39,404 nucleotides of DNA from Actinomycetota bacterium (GTDB taxonomy: Bacteria > Actinomycetota > Actinomycetes > Streptosporangiales > Streptosporangiaceae). The DNA is taken from positions 1-39,404 of the forward strand of contig DAHVAN010000358.1 in assembly GCA_027314595.1 (NCBI GenBank), given 5' to 3'. The notes under the pieces were generated by a model. It was not told the origin of the DNA, searched no databases, and saw only the letters and a program-made list of their open reading frames with translations. Below are positions 22,616 to 32,031 of the stretch, in pieces (position 1 is the first letter of the stretch; each line of letters opens with the position of its first letter). The position numbers and the translations under genes were made by a program.

Positions 22616-23830
22616 ATGCGCGTCCTCGTACTCGGCGGTGATGGTTTCTGTGGCTGGCCGACGTCGCTTTACCTGTCGGACCGTGGTCATGACATCACTA
22701 TCCTGGACAACCTGTCCCGCCGGAAGATCGACATCGGCCTCGAGGTTGACTCGCTGACTCCGATCGTGCCTGTCGGCGACAGGATCGCGGCCTGGCGCGA
22801 GGTCTCCGGGCGGGAGATCGGATTCGTCAACGTCGACCTGGCCACCGAATACGACCGGCTGGCCGCGGTGCTGCGTGACCTGCGGCCCGACGCGATCGTG
22901 CACTTCGCCGAGCAGCGCGCCGCGCCGTACTCGATGCGGTCGGAGAAGACCAAGCGGTACACGGTGGACAACAACGTGCGGGCGACGCACAACCTGCTCG
23001 CCGCCATCGTGGACACCGGCATCGACACGGCGATCGCGCACCTGGGCACGATGGGCGTATACGGGTACGGCTGGTCCGGTTCCGCGCCGATTCCCGAGGG
23101 GTACCTGACCGTCAAGGTGCCCACTCCCGACGGTGACCTGGAGCGGGAGATCCTGCACCCGGCCAACCCCGGCTCGGTGTACCACATGACCAAGACCCTG
23201 GACCAGCTGCTGTTCGCGTTCTACGCCAAGAACGACGGGCTGCGGATCACCGACCTGCACCAGGGCATCGTGTGGGGCACCCAGACCCCGCAGACGGCGC
23301 GCGACGAGCGGCTGATCAACCGGTTCGACTACGATGGCGACTACGGCACCGTGCTGAACCGGTTCCTCATGCAGGCCGCGATCGGCCACCCGCTGACCGT
23401 ACACGGCACCGGCGGCCAGACCCGCGCGTTCATCCACATCAAGGACACCGTGCGGTGCATCGAGATCGCCCTCGAGAACCCGCCGCAGGCGGGCGAAAAG
23501 CCGCTCGTCCTCAACCAGATGACCGAGTGCCACCGGGTGCTCGACCTGGCCAAGATGGTCTCCGACATCACCGGCGCGGACATCGCGTACCTGCCCAACC
23601 CCCGGCGTGAGGCCGAAGAGAACGAGCTGATCGTGCGCAACGACCAGTTCCTCGCGCTGGGGCTTGAGCCCACCACGCTGTCCGAGGGCCTGCTCGGCGA
23701 GGTCTCCGAGATCGCCGCCAAGTACGCGAGCCGCGCGGACCTGCGCAAGATCGTCGCGCGTTCGGTCTGGCGGGCCGGCATGGAGACGGCCGAGGACCTG
23801 ATGACCGGGATCCCCGCCACCGAAGGCTGA
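22616..23830 (+). CDS. sqdB: UDP-sulfoquinovose synthase-like NAD-dependent epimerase (SqdB/SQD1 family)
   Basis: From the ATG at 22616 (GGGAG five bases upstream) it is 404 residues, the size of mature SQD1. The extended short-chain dehydrogenase features are GGDGFCGW (7-14, NAD-binding), HFAEQRAAPYSM, GTMGVYGYGW and the active-site VYHMTK (Y-x3-K). Family-specific segments shared with SQD1 include DNLSRRKIDIGLEVDSLTPI, RFDYDGDYGTVLNRFLMQAA, GHPLTVHGTGGQTRAFIHIK and NPRREAEENELI. SQD1/SqdB makes UDP-sulfoquinovose from UDP-glucose and sulfite. No sulfolipid glycosyltransferase is nearby, so the sugar could go to a lipid, glycan or other acceptor, and a related epimerase specificity cannot be excluded. 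Confidence 0.82.
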   Translation: MRVLVLGGDGFCGWPTSLYLSDRGHDITILDNLSRRKIDIGLEVDSLTPIVPVGDRIAAWREVSGREIGFVNVDLATEYDRLAAVLRDLRPDAIVHFAEQRAAPYSMRSEKTKRYTVDNNVRATHNLLAAIVDTGIDTAIAHLGTMGVYGYGWSGSAPIPEGYLTVKVPTPDGDLEREILHPANPGSVYHMTKTLDQLLFAFYAKNDGLRITDLHQGIVWGTQTPQTARDERLINRFDYDGDYGTVLNRFLMQAAIGHPLTVHGTGGQTRAFIHIKDTVRCIEIALENPPQAGEKPLVLNQMTECHRVLDLAKMVSDITGADIAYLPNPRREAEENELIVRNDQFLALGLEPTTLSEGLLGEVSEIAAKYASRADLRKIVARSVWRAGMETAEDLMTGIPATEG

Positions 23831-23847
23831 CCGGGCTCAGCGAATTC

Positions 23848-23890
23848 GCGCCCGCGACCGCCCGCGCGCTCGCGCGGGGGCCGCGGGCGC
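23848..23890. terminator. Bidirectional terminator hairpin between convergent genes
   Basis: Outer arms GCGCCCGCG (23848-23856) and CGCGGGCGC (23882-23890) enclose an inner perfect hairpin, CCCGCGCG (23861-23868) with CGCGCGGG (23871-23878). It fills the 65-base gap between the epimerase and dioxygenase stop codons and can fold on either strand. Confidence 0.75.
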
Positions 23891-23895
23891 TGGCC

Positions 23896-25149
<1,254 letters not shown>

Positions 25150-25241
25150 TCAGATCAGGCTTCATCAGAACGGACCGTGGCGTCTCTATGCAAGTAAGCC
25201 ATCATGTGCTGGTCGTGTGCGGCATCTTGCGGAGGAAATGC

Positions 25242-25264
25242 GGCAATAATCTATACAGATTGCC
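25242..25264. promoter_or_regulatory. Candidate Lrp/AsnC operator
   Basis: GGCAAT (25242-25247) and ATTGCC (25259-25264) flank an AT-rich centre that also contains AATCT/AGATT (25248-25252, 25257-25261). The site lies 16 bases upstream of the regulator start and about 105 bases upstream of hppD, in a 142-base divergent gap. Its symmetry and AT-rich core suit an Lrp-type site. Binding is inferred. Confidence 0.5.
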
Positions 25265-25279
25265 TAGCTAAGGAGTGTC

Positions 25280-25780
25280 GTGGTGGCTGACCTCGACGCG
25301 CTCGACCTGGCGCTGATCACCGCGCTGCGCTCGAACCCGCGGGCGGGGGTGCTGCAACTGTCCCGTCTGACCACGGTGGCGCGGGCGACGGTGCAGGCGC
25401 ATCTGGACCGTCTGGAGCAGTCGGGCGTGATCACCGGCTACGGCCCGGACGTGGACGTGGCGGCGGCCGGCTTCGGCGTGCTCGCGTTCGTCACCCTGGA
25501 GATCCACCAGGGGGCGCTGGAGCAGGTGCGAGAGGAACTGGCGGCCATTCCCGGCGTGCTGGAGGCGTACGCGATCACCGGGGTCGGCGACGTGCTCTGC
25601 CAGGTGGCCGCGACCTCGCACGCGGACCTGCAGCAGACGCTGCTGCGGATCGACGGCTCGCCGTCGGTCGCGCGCTCGACGAGCGCGATCGCGCTGTCCA
25701 CCGTGATCAAGCGGCGGGACCTGCCGCTGCTGACCTCCCGGCCCGCCGCCCGCGGCACCCGCTCGCCCTCGTTCCGGTAG
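25280..25780 (+). CDS. Lrp/AsnC-family transcriptional regulator
   Basis: A 166-residue protein from the GTG at 25280 (AAGGAG about five bases upstream, with a second GTG at 25283). The N-terminal helix-turn-helix is LDALDLALITALRSNPRAGV, then VARATVQAHLDRLEQSGVIT. The C-terminal RAM-type domain (AFVTLEIHQGALEQVREEL, VLEAYAITGVGDVLCQVA) usually binds amino acids. It is divergent from hppD, so control by tyrosine, phenylalanine or a related keto acid is a reasonable guess. Lrp proteins of this size often also repress their own gene. Confidence 0.92.
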   Translation: MVADLDALDLALITALRSNPRAGVLQLSRLTTVARATVQAHLDRLEQSGVITGYGPDVDVAAAGFGVLAFVTLEIHQGALEQVREELAAIPGVLEAYAITGVGDVLCQVAATSHADLQQTLLRIDGSPSVARSTSAIALSTVIKRRDLPLLTSRPAARGTRSPSFR

Positions 25781-26006
25781 CGGCGCCGGGACGGGCGCTT
25801 ACTACTACGCCAACGCCGAGACCGACCTGAACGCCTACCACAGATCCTTTATTCGATAAACTTCGCGATCATGCTTCTGCGTACTGCTGGTTCAAGAGTC
25901 TGGCCAGGGTCCGTGAGCCGGGAACACGCACAGTCAGGGCGCGGGCGCTCGCAAAGGCGCGCAAGTCTAGCGCCAGACACGATGATTTCGGACGAGTCCG
26001 GCCTGC
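25781..26006. other. Gene-free stretch
   Basis: No supported gene. It contains a small AT-rich patch (TTTATTCGATAAA, about 25849-25861). The first 70 bases could be degraded coding sequence (reading AYYYANAETDLNAY), but I cannot assign it. Confidence 0.4.
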
Positions 26007-26275
26007 GGATACCTCACCGCCTATCCGGACGGGCGCCCCGCCCCATCACCTCCGATCTGGACTACCAGGCCGGCACCGCTGTCGCCAACCTGGTCACCGT
26101 GCCGGTAGGCGCGGACGGCGCGATTGGGGTTCCCACCAAACCGTGGAGACTTCCTCAAAGCGGTTTCGGGTAATTTTCGCTTCCCGCTGCTTACTCGAAC
26201 ACCTGTTTCTTCCAGGTCAGCGGCGGCGCCAACGATGCCGTCGCCGATTGCCACGGGTGCTTCTCGGCGGGCTAG
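26007..26275 (+). pseudogene. Remnant of a repeat domain of secreted surface proteins
   Basis: Three pieces in two frames match a domain I know from secreted actinobacterial proteins. GYLTAYPDG is read from 26007 in one frame. SDLDYQAGTAVANLVTVPVG and ADGAIGV follow from about 26045 in another frame. FQVSGGANDAVADCHGCFSA runs from 26210 to the TAG at 26273-26275. The usual sequence is GFLTVYP...VANLVTVPVGADG...DVVADVQGYF. There is a frame change near 26040 and an in-frame TAA at 26171-26173, and no start or signal peptide. It is clearly decayed coding DNA rather than a live gene. Family recognition is from memory. Confidence 0.65.
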
Positions 26276-26283
26276 GACTGCCC

Positions 26284-26826
26284 TCATGGCCCAGCCGCCT
26301 GGCCGGCCGGCCTCGGGCCCCCTGGCGCGCGGGAGCGCTCAGCCAGGCCAGCCCAGGGCGGCCCGGCGTCGCCGCAGTTCCCGACGTTGGCGGCCAGGCG
26401 GCCCAGCAGGGCACTCAGCGTAGTCAGGTCGGCGTCGGTGAGGCCGGCCCGCAGCCTGGTGTCGAAGGCGATCGCGGCTTCGCGCAGGCGCAGGAACGCC
26501 GCCTCGCCTGCCTCGGTGAGCGTGACCACCTGGATCCTGCGGTTGGCGGCGTCCCTGGTCCGGGTGATCAGGCCGCGCGCGTCCAAGGTGTTCAGGTGGT
26601 GGCTCAGGGTGGCCTCGCGGACCCCGACAGCCTCGGCGAGTTCGCGCTGGTTGGCGGGCCTGCGGAGCTTCAGGTTGAGCAGCACGAGCCAGACCGGCAG
26701 GGTGCCGCCCGCCGCGGCCAGAGCCTCGTCGAACGCGCGCTCGACGGCGCGGGCCGCCTGGTTCAGGCGCAGCCCGATCGGGACGGGGAACGGTTCCGGC
26801 ACGCCCGTCAGCATACCACGATGCAT
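26284..26826 (-). CDS. MarR-family transcriptional regulator
   Basis: A 180-residue protein with a MarR winged helix: GLRLNQAARAVERAFDEALA, PANQRELAEAVGVREATLSH, LNTLDARGLITRTRDAANRR and VVTLTEAGEAAFLRLREAA. The last 30 residues or so (after LAANVGNCGDAG) are Pro/Gly/Arg-rich and probably not part of the fold. The start may be 26826 or the Met at 26814. Neither has a strong purine run. It is divergent from a small gene with an excellent ribosome-binding site, and an AT-rich repeat-bearing gap lies between them. MarR proteins commonly repress such a divergent partner and themselves. Confidence 0.88.
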   Translation of the reverse strand: MHRGMLTGVPEPFPVPIGLRLNQAARAVERAFDEALAAAGGTLPVWLVLLNLKLRRPANQRELAEAVGVREATLSHHLNTLDARGLITRTRDAANRRIQVVTLTEAGEAAFLRLREAAIAFDTRLRAGLTDADLTTLSALLGRLAANVGNCGDAGPPWAGLAERSRAPGGPRPAGQAAGP

Positions 26827-26831
26827 CGATG

Positions 26832-26866
26832 CCTAAGAGTTTGATATCTAATGCTTAGACACCTAA
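26832..26866. promoter_or_regulatory. AT-rich operator-like region for the MarR regulator
   Basis: This patch contains CCTAAG, CTAATG, CTTAG and CCTAATG, including the interrupted palindrome TTAG-ACAC-CTAA. It is the only AT-rich DNA between the divergent MarR gene and the small gene at 26902. It is a likely MarR-binding and promoter region by position. Confidence 0.5.
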
Positions 26867-26901
26867 TGTATGGAGGGCAGACCAGCGGAAGGAGTCCGAT
26901 C

Positions 26902-27084
26902 ATGACCATGGACCAGGCCAGCTACGTGCGCGACGGCGACGTGCTGCTCACCCCGGGCGGCGGCCGGTGGACGCTCAACCTGGCGGGCGGGCGGCCGGTC
27001 AGGATGCCTGTCCACGGGGCCGGGTGGGCAGTAAGGGTGGCGCAAGTCCAGCTACAGCGGCAACGGGGGCGGCAACTGCGTTGA
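26902..27084 (+). CDS. Small protein of unknown function, probably a truncated gene
   Basis: The ATG at 26902 follows GGAAGGAG at ideal spacing, and codon usage is good for about 42 residues (MTMDQASYVRDGDVLLTPGG, then RWTLNLAGGRPVRMPVHGAG). The last 18 residues (VRVAQVQLQRQRGRQLR) are the out-of-frame reading of a DUF397 remnant, so the original 3' end has been replaced. The first 40 residues resemble nothing I can name. It is divergent from a MarR regulator and was probably its target. It is most likely the stump of a larger gene. Confidence 0.5.
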   Translation: MTMDQASYVRDGDVLLTPGGGRWTLNLAGGRPVRMPVHGAGWAVRVAQVQLQRQRGRQLR

Positions 27085-27100
27085 AGTCGGCATCGTTTGA
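27038..27100 (+). pseudogene. DUF397 gene remnant
   Basis: The frame starting at 27038 reads WRKSSYSGNGGGNCVEVGIV and a stop at 27098-27100. W-R-K-S-S-Y-S-G...NCVEV is the unmistakable N-terminal core of DUF397 proteins, small actinobacterial proteins usually paired with XRE-type regulators. An in-frame TAA at 27032-27034 removes any start, and the C-terminal half (normally about 35 more residues) is missing. No XRE partner is nearby. Confidence 0.75.
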
Positions 27101-27212
27101 GGCCGCCGGTCATTCCCTTTTCGCAGGCGCGTTGCCTATGAGCTGAGATCGCCCGCGCTGGTCTTGGGTGCCTGAGGCTGACCGCGGCAGCCGGGTGTGC
27201 TTGGCTGGGGGC

Positions 27213-28658
27213 ATGGATGAAGCGCCGCGGATACGGGACGTGCCGGTCGGGATCGGGGCGACGGGGCACCGGCGGGAAAGCGACTCGATGGGCGTGATCG
27301 ACGTGCCGGCCGACCGGTACTGGGGGGCACAGACGCAGCGGTCGCTCGTCCACTTCGGCGACATCGGCGCTGACCTGATGCCCAGGCAGGTGTACCACGC
27401 CTTCGGCCACGTGAAAAAGGCGGCGGCCCTCGCCAACGGGAAGGCGGGCCGCATGCCGCCCTGGATGGCCGAACTCATCGCGCGGGTCTGCGAGGAGGTC
27501 ATCGAGGGCGACCTGGACGGCCACTTCCCGCTGCGCGTCTGGCAGACCGGGTCGGGCACGCAGGCCAACATGAACGTCAACGAGGTGATAAGCAACCGGG
27601 CCATCCAGCTGGCCGGCGGCCAGATCGGCAGCAAGGCGCCGGTGCATCCCCATGACCACGTGAACATGGGGCAGTCCTCCAACGACACGTTCCCGACCGC
27701 CATGCACGTCGCGGCCGTGCGGGCGGTGCACGAGGAGGTGCTGCCGAGCGCGCGGGCGCTGCAGCGCGCCATCGAGGCCAAGGCCGTGCAGTGGCGGGAC
27801 GTGGTCAAGATCGGGCGGACCCACCTGCAGGACGCGGTACCGCTGACCGTTGGCCAGGAGTGGTCCGGGTACGCCCGCCAGCTCGGGCAGGCGACCGGGC
27901 GCCTCGAGCAGGCCGCCGCGGACCTGTACGAGCTGGCGGCGGGCGGCACGGCGGTCGGCACCGGGCTGAACGCCCCGCCCGGCTTCGCCGCCGACGTGGC
28001 CGAGCGGATCGCGGCGCAGACCGGTTACCCGTTCCGCACCGCGCCGAACAAGTTCGCCGCGCTCGCCGGGTCCGACGCCGTCGCCGCCGCCTCCGCCGGG
28101 CTGCGCGGGCTCGCCGTGCCGCTGACCAAGATCGCCAACGACATCCGGTGGCTGGCCTCCGGGCCGCGGGCCGGGCTCGGCGAGCTCGTCCTGCCGGCCA
28201 ACGAGCCGGGCAGCTCGATCATGCCGGGCAAGGTGAACCCGACGCAGTGCGAGGCCATGCTCATGGTGTGCGCCCAGGTGCTCGGGCACGACACCGCGGT
28301 CGCGTTCGCCGCCGCGCAGGGCAACCTGGAGCTGAACACGATGCGGCCGCTGATCATCGCGAACTTCCTGCACTCGGCCACGATCCTGGCGGGCGCCTGC
28401 CGGACGTTCCGCGTCTTCTGCGTCGAAGGGGCCGAGCTCAACCGAGGGCGGATCGCCGAGCATGTCAGCCGGTCCCTGATGCTGGTCACCGCGCTTTCCC
28501 CGGTGATCGGGTACGACAGGGCGGCCGAGATCGCGCACCGGGCGGACGCCTCGGGCAGCACGCTGCGGGATGCGGCGATCGAGTCCGGGTACATCAGCGC
28601 GGAGGAATTTGACCGGGTGATCGATCCTTCGGCGATGGTCGGGGACATCGGCGCCTAG
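27213..28658 (+). CDS. fumC: Class II fumarate hydratase
   Basis: A 481-residue protein from the ATG at 27213. It has the fumarase/aspartase signature GSSIMPGKVNP, TGSGTQANMNVNEVISNRA, QSSNDTFPTAMH and IGRTHLQDAVPLTVGQEW, and converts fumarate to malate in the TCA cycle. Class II fumarases and aspartases are hard to separate by eye, but the TGSGTQ.NMN and PLTVGQE segments fit fumarase. Near residue 145 it reads HPHDHVN, where I would expect HPND. The gene lies 12 bases upstream of a flavoprotein reductase. Its start lacks a strong ribosome-binding site. With hppD nearby, tyrosine-derived fumarate could feed into it. Confidence 0.93.
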   Translation: MDEAPRIRDVPVGIGATGHRRESDSMGVIDVPADRYWGAQTQRSLVHFGDIGADLMPRQVYHAFGHVKKAAALANGKAGRMPPWMAELIARVCEEVIEGDLDGHFPLRVWQTGSGTQANMNVNEVISNRAIQLAGGQIGSKAPVHPHDHVNMGQSSNDTFPTAMHVAAVRAVHEEVLPSARALQRAIEAKAVQWRDVVKIGRTHLQDAVPLTVGQEWSGYARQLGQATGRLEQAAADLYELAAGGTAVGTGLNAPPGFAADVAERIAAQTGYPFRTAPNKFAALAGSDAVAAASAGLRGLAVPLTKIANDIRWLASGPRAGLGELVLPANEPGSSIMPGKVNPTQCEAMLMVCAQVLGHDTAVAFAAAQGNLELNTMRPLIIANFLHSATILAGACRTFRVFCVEGAELNRGRIAEHVSRSLMLVTALSPVIGYDRAAEIAHRADASGSTLRDAAIESGYISAEEFDRVIDPSAMVGDIGA

Positions 28659-28670
28659 CTGGGAGGCGGG

Positions 28671-30047
28671 ATGTCCGGCGTGTACGACGTGATCGTCATC
28701 GGGGCGGGGCCTACCGGGGAAAATGCCGCGCAGCGGGCGGTGCGCGGCGGGCTGACCGCCGCGATCGTCGAGGCGGAGCTGGTGGGGGGCGAGTGCTCGT
28801 ACTGGGCTTGCATGCCGAGCAAGGCGCTGTTGCGGCCGGTCGCCGCCGTGGCCGAGGCCTCGCACCTGCGGGGGGTCGCCGGAGCCAGGCTCGATGTTCC
28901 GCGGGTGCTCGGCCGGCGTGACTCCTTCGCCCACGGGTGGCAGGACGACGGGCAGGCCGAGTGGGTCAAGAACGCGGGCATCGAGCTGTTTCGCGGGGGC
29001 GGGCGGATCGCCGGGGAGCGGCGGGTCAGGGTCGGCGACGCCGAACTGGCCGCCGGGCACGCCATCGTGGTGTGCACAGGGACCCGGCCGGCGGTGCCGC
29101 CGGTGCTCGCGGGAGTGAGTCCGTGGACGAGCCGCGAGGCGACCAGCGCGCAGGCGGCGCCCGGGCGGCTGGCGATCGTCGGCGGGGGCGTCGTCGGCTG
29201 CGAGATGGCGGCGGCGTGGCAGGCCCTCGGGGCCGAGGTCACGCTGGTCTCGCGCGGCCGGCTGCTCAAGCGGGCGCCGGAGTTCGCCGGTGACCTAGTG
29301 GAGCGGGGACTGCGGGACGCCGGGGTGGACGTCCGGGTCGGCGTCACCGTGACCGCGGCGAGCCGCGGGGAACCGGGCGGACCCGTTACGATCACGCTCG
29401 GCGACGGGACCACGACGGAGGCCGACGAGGTGCTCGCGGCAACCGGGCGGGCGCCGCGCACCGAGGACATCGGGCTCGAGTCCGTCGGCCTGACCCCCGG
29501 CTCGTGGCTGGACGTTGACGACACCATGCGCGTGCGCGCCGTCGAGGGCGGCTGGCTGTACGCGGCGGGCGACGTCAACCACCTGGCGCTGCTCACCCAC
29601 ATGGGCAAGTACCAGGCCCGCATCTGCGGCGACGCGATCGCCGCGCGGGCGCGCGGGCGCCAGCCCCCGGTGACCGATCAGTCAAGCGTCACGTGCGTCC
29701 CTCAGGTGATATTCACCGTCCCTGAGGTCGCCACCGTGGGCCTGACCGCCGGGCAGGCACAGGCGCGCGGCATGAGGGTCCGCGTCGTCGGCTACGAGCT
29801 CGCACACGTGGCTGGCGCCTCCCTGTTCGCCGACGGCTACACCGGCCGCGCCCAGATGATCGTCGACGAATCGAGCAAGACGATCGTGGGCATGACGCTG
29901 GCCGGCCCGGGCGTAGCCGAGATGATCCACGCCGCCACCATCGCCGTAGCCGGCCAGATCCCCCTGGACCGCCTGTGGCACGCCGTTCCGTCCTACCCCA
30001 CGATGAGCGAGGTCTGGCTCCGCCTGCTGGAGGCATACGGCCTGTAA
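28671..30047 (+). CDS. FAD-dependent pyridine nucleotide-disulfide reductase (dihydrolipoamide dehydrogenase-like)
   Basis: A 458-residue flavoprotein: FAD-binding VIVIGAGPTGENAAQRAV, redox-active CX4C in GGECSYWACMPSK, NAD-binding LAIVGGGVVGCEMAAAW, second FAD motif LYAAGDVNHLALLTHMGKYQ, and dimerisation domain with FTVPEVATVGLT. The C-terminal HAVPSYPTMSEVW supplies the His-Glu pair. Members include dihydrolipoamide dehydrogenase, mercuric reductase and actinobacterial relatives with the SYWACMPSK variant. The true electron acceptor is not clear, and no E1/E2 subunits are nearby. It is co-transcribed with the fumarase gene (12-base gap) and followed by a strong terminator. Confidence 0.9.
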   Translation: MSGVYDVIVIGAGPTGENAAQRAVRGGLTAAIVEAELVGGECSYWACMPSKALLRPVAAVAEASHLRGVAGARLDVPRVLGRRDSFAHGWQDDGQAEWVKNAGIELFRGGGRIAGERRVRVGDAELAAGHAIVVCTGTRPAVPPVLAGVSPWTSREATSAQAAPGRLAIVGGGVVGCEMAAAWQALGAEVTLVSRGRLLKRAPEFAGDLVERGLRDAGVDVRVGVTVTAASRGEPGGPVTITLGDGTTTEADEVLAATGRAPRTEDIGLESVGLTPGSWLDVDDTMRVRAVEGGWLYAAGDVNHLALLTHMGKYQARICGDAIAARARGRQPPVTDQSSVTCVPQVIFTVPEVATVGLTAGQAQARGMRVRVVGYELAHVAGASLFADGYTGRAQMIVDESSKTIVGMTLAGPGVAEMIHAATIAVAGQIPLDRLWHAVPSYPTMSEVWLRLLEAYGL

Positions 30048-30137
30048 GGGGAAGCGGGGCGCGGGTGGCGCCCACCGGATCGACGGCCCGGCCGCGGGCG
30101 GCTGTACGCACCCATCCCCGTAGTTACTTAGCGTATC

Positions 30138-30149
30138 GGTAAAATTACC
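30138..30149. promoter_or_regulatory. Short palindrome in an AT-rich intergenic patch
   Basis: GGTAA-AA-TTACC lies in an AT-rich patch (about 30120-30165) between the reductase stop and its terminator. Its role is unknown. It is too far from any start codon to assign. Confidence 0.25.
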
Positions 30150-30222
30150 CAGAAATTTATCGCCGTATGTGTAACGGCCCCGAACCGGGTGGCGTTTCGG
30201 CATTAGGGCTTTCCCCCCGCAA

Positions 30223-30265
30223 GGAGCCCCCGGATGCCCCCCCGTCCGGGGGCTCCGCCCTTTTT
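30223..30265 (+). terminator. Rho-independent terminator after the reductase gene
   Basis: GGAGCCCCCGGA (30223-30234) and its exact complement (30245-30256) form a 12-bp perfect stem with a 10-base loop. A TTTTT run at 30261-30265 follows on the plus strand. It separates the reductase from the convergent dehydrogenase. Confidence 0.9.
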
Positions 30266-30306
30266 CCCGCCGAGGGCGGAGCCGCGCCCCGCGCGCCCGC
30301 CGCGGC

Positions 30307-31056
30307 TCAGCCGCGGCCGATGAACGGCATCGTGGTGGCGGTGATCGTCACGAACTGCACGTTGGCGTCGAGCGGCAGTCCGGCCATGAACAGGACGGCC
30401 TGCGCGGCGTGCCGCGGGTCGAACGTCGGCTCGGCCATCACGCTGCCGTCCGCCTGGACCGCGCCTGCCGCGATCGGCTTGGTCATCTCGGTCGCGGCGT
30501 TGCCGATGTCGATCTGCCCGCAGGCGATGCTGAACGGCCGGCCGTCCAGCGAGATCGACTTGGTCAGCCCGGTGATCGCGTGCTTGGTCGCGGTGTACCC
30601 GACGGTGCCCGGCCGCGGCGTGTGCGCGGAGATCGAGCCGTTGTTGATGATCCGCCCGCCCTGCGGGTGCTGCGCCTTCATCATCCGCACCGCGTGGCGC
30701 GCGCACAGGAACGACCCGGTCAGGTTGGTCGCCACGATGGACTGCCAGCCCTCGAGCGGCACCTCGTCCACGGCGCCGGCCGGCGCGCCGGTCCCGGCGT
30801 TGTTCACCAGCAGGTCCAGCCGTCCGTACCGCTCCCCCACTAGGGCGAACAAGGACGCGACGGAGCCTTCGTCCGTGACGTCGGCCACCACGGGCAGCAC
30901 CGCGCCCGCAGGAGCCAGCGCCGCCGTCGCCTCCAGCGTCGCGACCCGGCGCCCGGCCGCGGCGACCTGCCAGCCGGCTTGCGCGAGCGCGGCAGTGATG
31001 TGGCGGCCCAGACCGGAGCCGGCCCCGGTCACGACCGCCACCTTCGGTGTTGTCAT
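30307..31056 (-). CDS. Short-chain dehydrogenase/reductase
   Basis: A 249-residue classical SDR from the ATG at 31056 (an ATG at 31062 is also possible). The NAD(P)-binding site is [15 protein letters not shown], followed by [19 protein letters not shown], and the catalytic Ser-Tyr-Lys in [21 protein letters not shown]. The C-terminus reads MPFIGRG. It oxidises or reduces an unknown alcohol or ketone. It lies 80 bases downstream of an enoyl-CoA hydratase-like gene on the same strand, and the two may act in one acyl-CoA or aromatic degradation route. The upstream region has no clear ribosome-binding site, so it could be leaderless. Confidence 0.92.
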   Translation of the reverse strand: MTTPKVAVVTGAGSGLGRHITAALAQAGWQVAAAGRRVATLEATAALAPAGAVLPVVADVTDEGSVASLFALVGERYGRLDLLVNNAGTGAPAGAVDEVPLEGWQSIVATNLTGSFLCARHAVRMMKAQHPQGGRIINNGSISAHTPRPGTVGYTATKHAITGLTKSISLDGRPFSIACGQIDIGNAATEMTKPIAAGAVQADGSVMAEPTFDPRHAAQAVLFMAGLPLDANVQFVTITATTMPFIGRG

Positions 31057-31136
31057 GACCATCAAGTATGGCCGCGGTCCGTTCTGGATGAAAAAAGGGG
31101 ACACCGGCCCGAGACGGGTCACCGGTGCCCGGCCCG

Positions 31137-31958
31137 CTACTTCCCGGTGAACCTCGCCGGGCGCTTGTGCAGGAACGCGGACACGCCCTCGGCGAAGTCG
31201 GCGCTCGTCGCCAGGTCGCGCTGGGTGGACGCCTCGAACTCCAGGTGCTCTTGCATCCGGTGGTACAGCCAGTGGTTGAGCTCGCGCTTGCTGCCCGCGT
31301 AGGACAGCGTCGGGCCGTCCGCGAGGCGCCGCAGGAGCTGTCCGGACCTTTCCGCGAACTCCGCGTCCGGCCAGGCGAAGTTGATCAGGCCCCAGTCCGC
31401 CGCCTTCGCCGCGGGCACCGCTTCTCCCAGCATGGCCATCTCCGCGGCCCGCGCGAACCCCACGCGGGACGGCACGAACAGCGACGCGCCGCCGTCGGGA
31501 ACCAGCCCGATGCCGGCGAAGGCCAGCGTGAAATACGCCGATTCGGCCGCGGCCACCAGGTCGCCCGCCAGCGCCAGCGACAGCCCGGCCCCGGCCGCGG
31601 GCCCGTTCACCGCGGTCACCACCGGCTTGGGCATCTGCCTGATCGTGGTCACGATCGGGTGATACCACTGGGTCAGGACCTGGTAGGTGTCCAGCTTGCC
31701 CTCGAGCGCGTCGCCCGCGCTTTCCTTCAGGTCGGCCCCGGCGCAGAACGCCCTCCCCGCGCCGGTGATCATCACGGCCCGCACCCCGTCGTCGTCCGCG
31801 ACCTCGCACAGCACGGCGAGCAGGTCGGCGGAGAGCCCGTTGCTCCAGGCGTTCATCCGCGCCGGGCGGTTCAGCACGATCTTCGCGGCCGCGCCGTCAC
31901 GGTACACGGCTACCGTCTCGTAATGACGGGCTGGCTGATCGTCACCCACGACGCTCAT
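31137..31958 (-). CDS. Enoyl-CoA hydratase/isomerase family protein
   Basis: A 273-residue crotonase-fold protein from the ATG at 31958 ([20 protein letters not shown]). Oxyanion-hole segments are [16 protein letters not shown] and [18 protein letters not shown], and the active-site loop is [13 protein letters not shown]. An Asp in LVPD rather than the two glutamates of classical hydratases resembles PaaG-type isomerases of phenylacetate degradation. The exact reaction is uncertain. A longer frame upstream lacks family similarity and would enter the divergent malQ leader. It is on the same strand as the downstream SDR. Confidence 0.92.
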   Translation of the reverse strand: MSVVGDDQPARHYETVAVYRDGAAAKIVLNRPARMNAWSNGLSADLLAVLCEVADDDGVRAVMITGAGRAFCAGADLKESAGDALEGKLDTYQVLTQWYHPIVTTIRQMPKPVVTAVNGPAAGAGLSLALAGDLVAAAESAYFTLAFAGIGLVPDGGASLFVPSRVGFARAAEMAMLGEAVPAAKAADWGLINFAWPDAEFAERSGQLLRRLADGPTLSYAGSKRELNHWLYHRMQEHLEFEASTQRDLATSADFAEGVSAFLHKRPARFTGK

Positions 31959-32031
31959 GCTAGCAAGGTGATCACCGATCAGCCCCGGCGCTGCGGCCGC
32001 GGCCGGTGCCCGGGTGCGGCAGACTGGTGCG

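Noticed and set aside
26922-29060. A 712-codon minus-strand frame opposite fumC
   Set aside because: Shadow of the fumarase and reductase genes. Composition is non-protein-like and no domain is seen.
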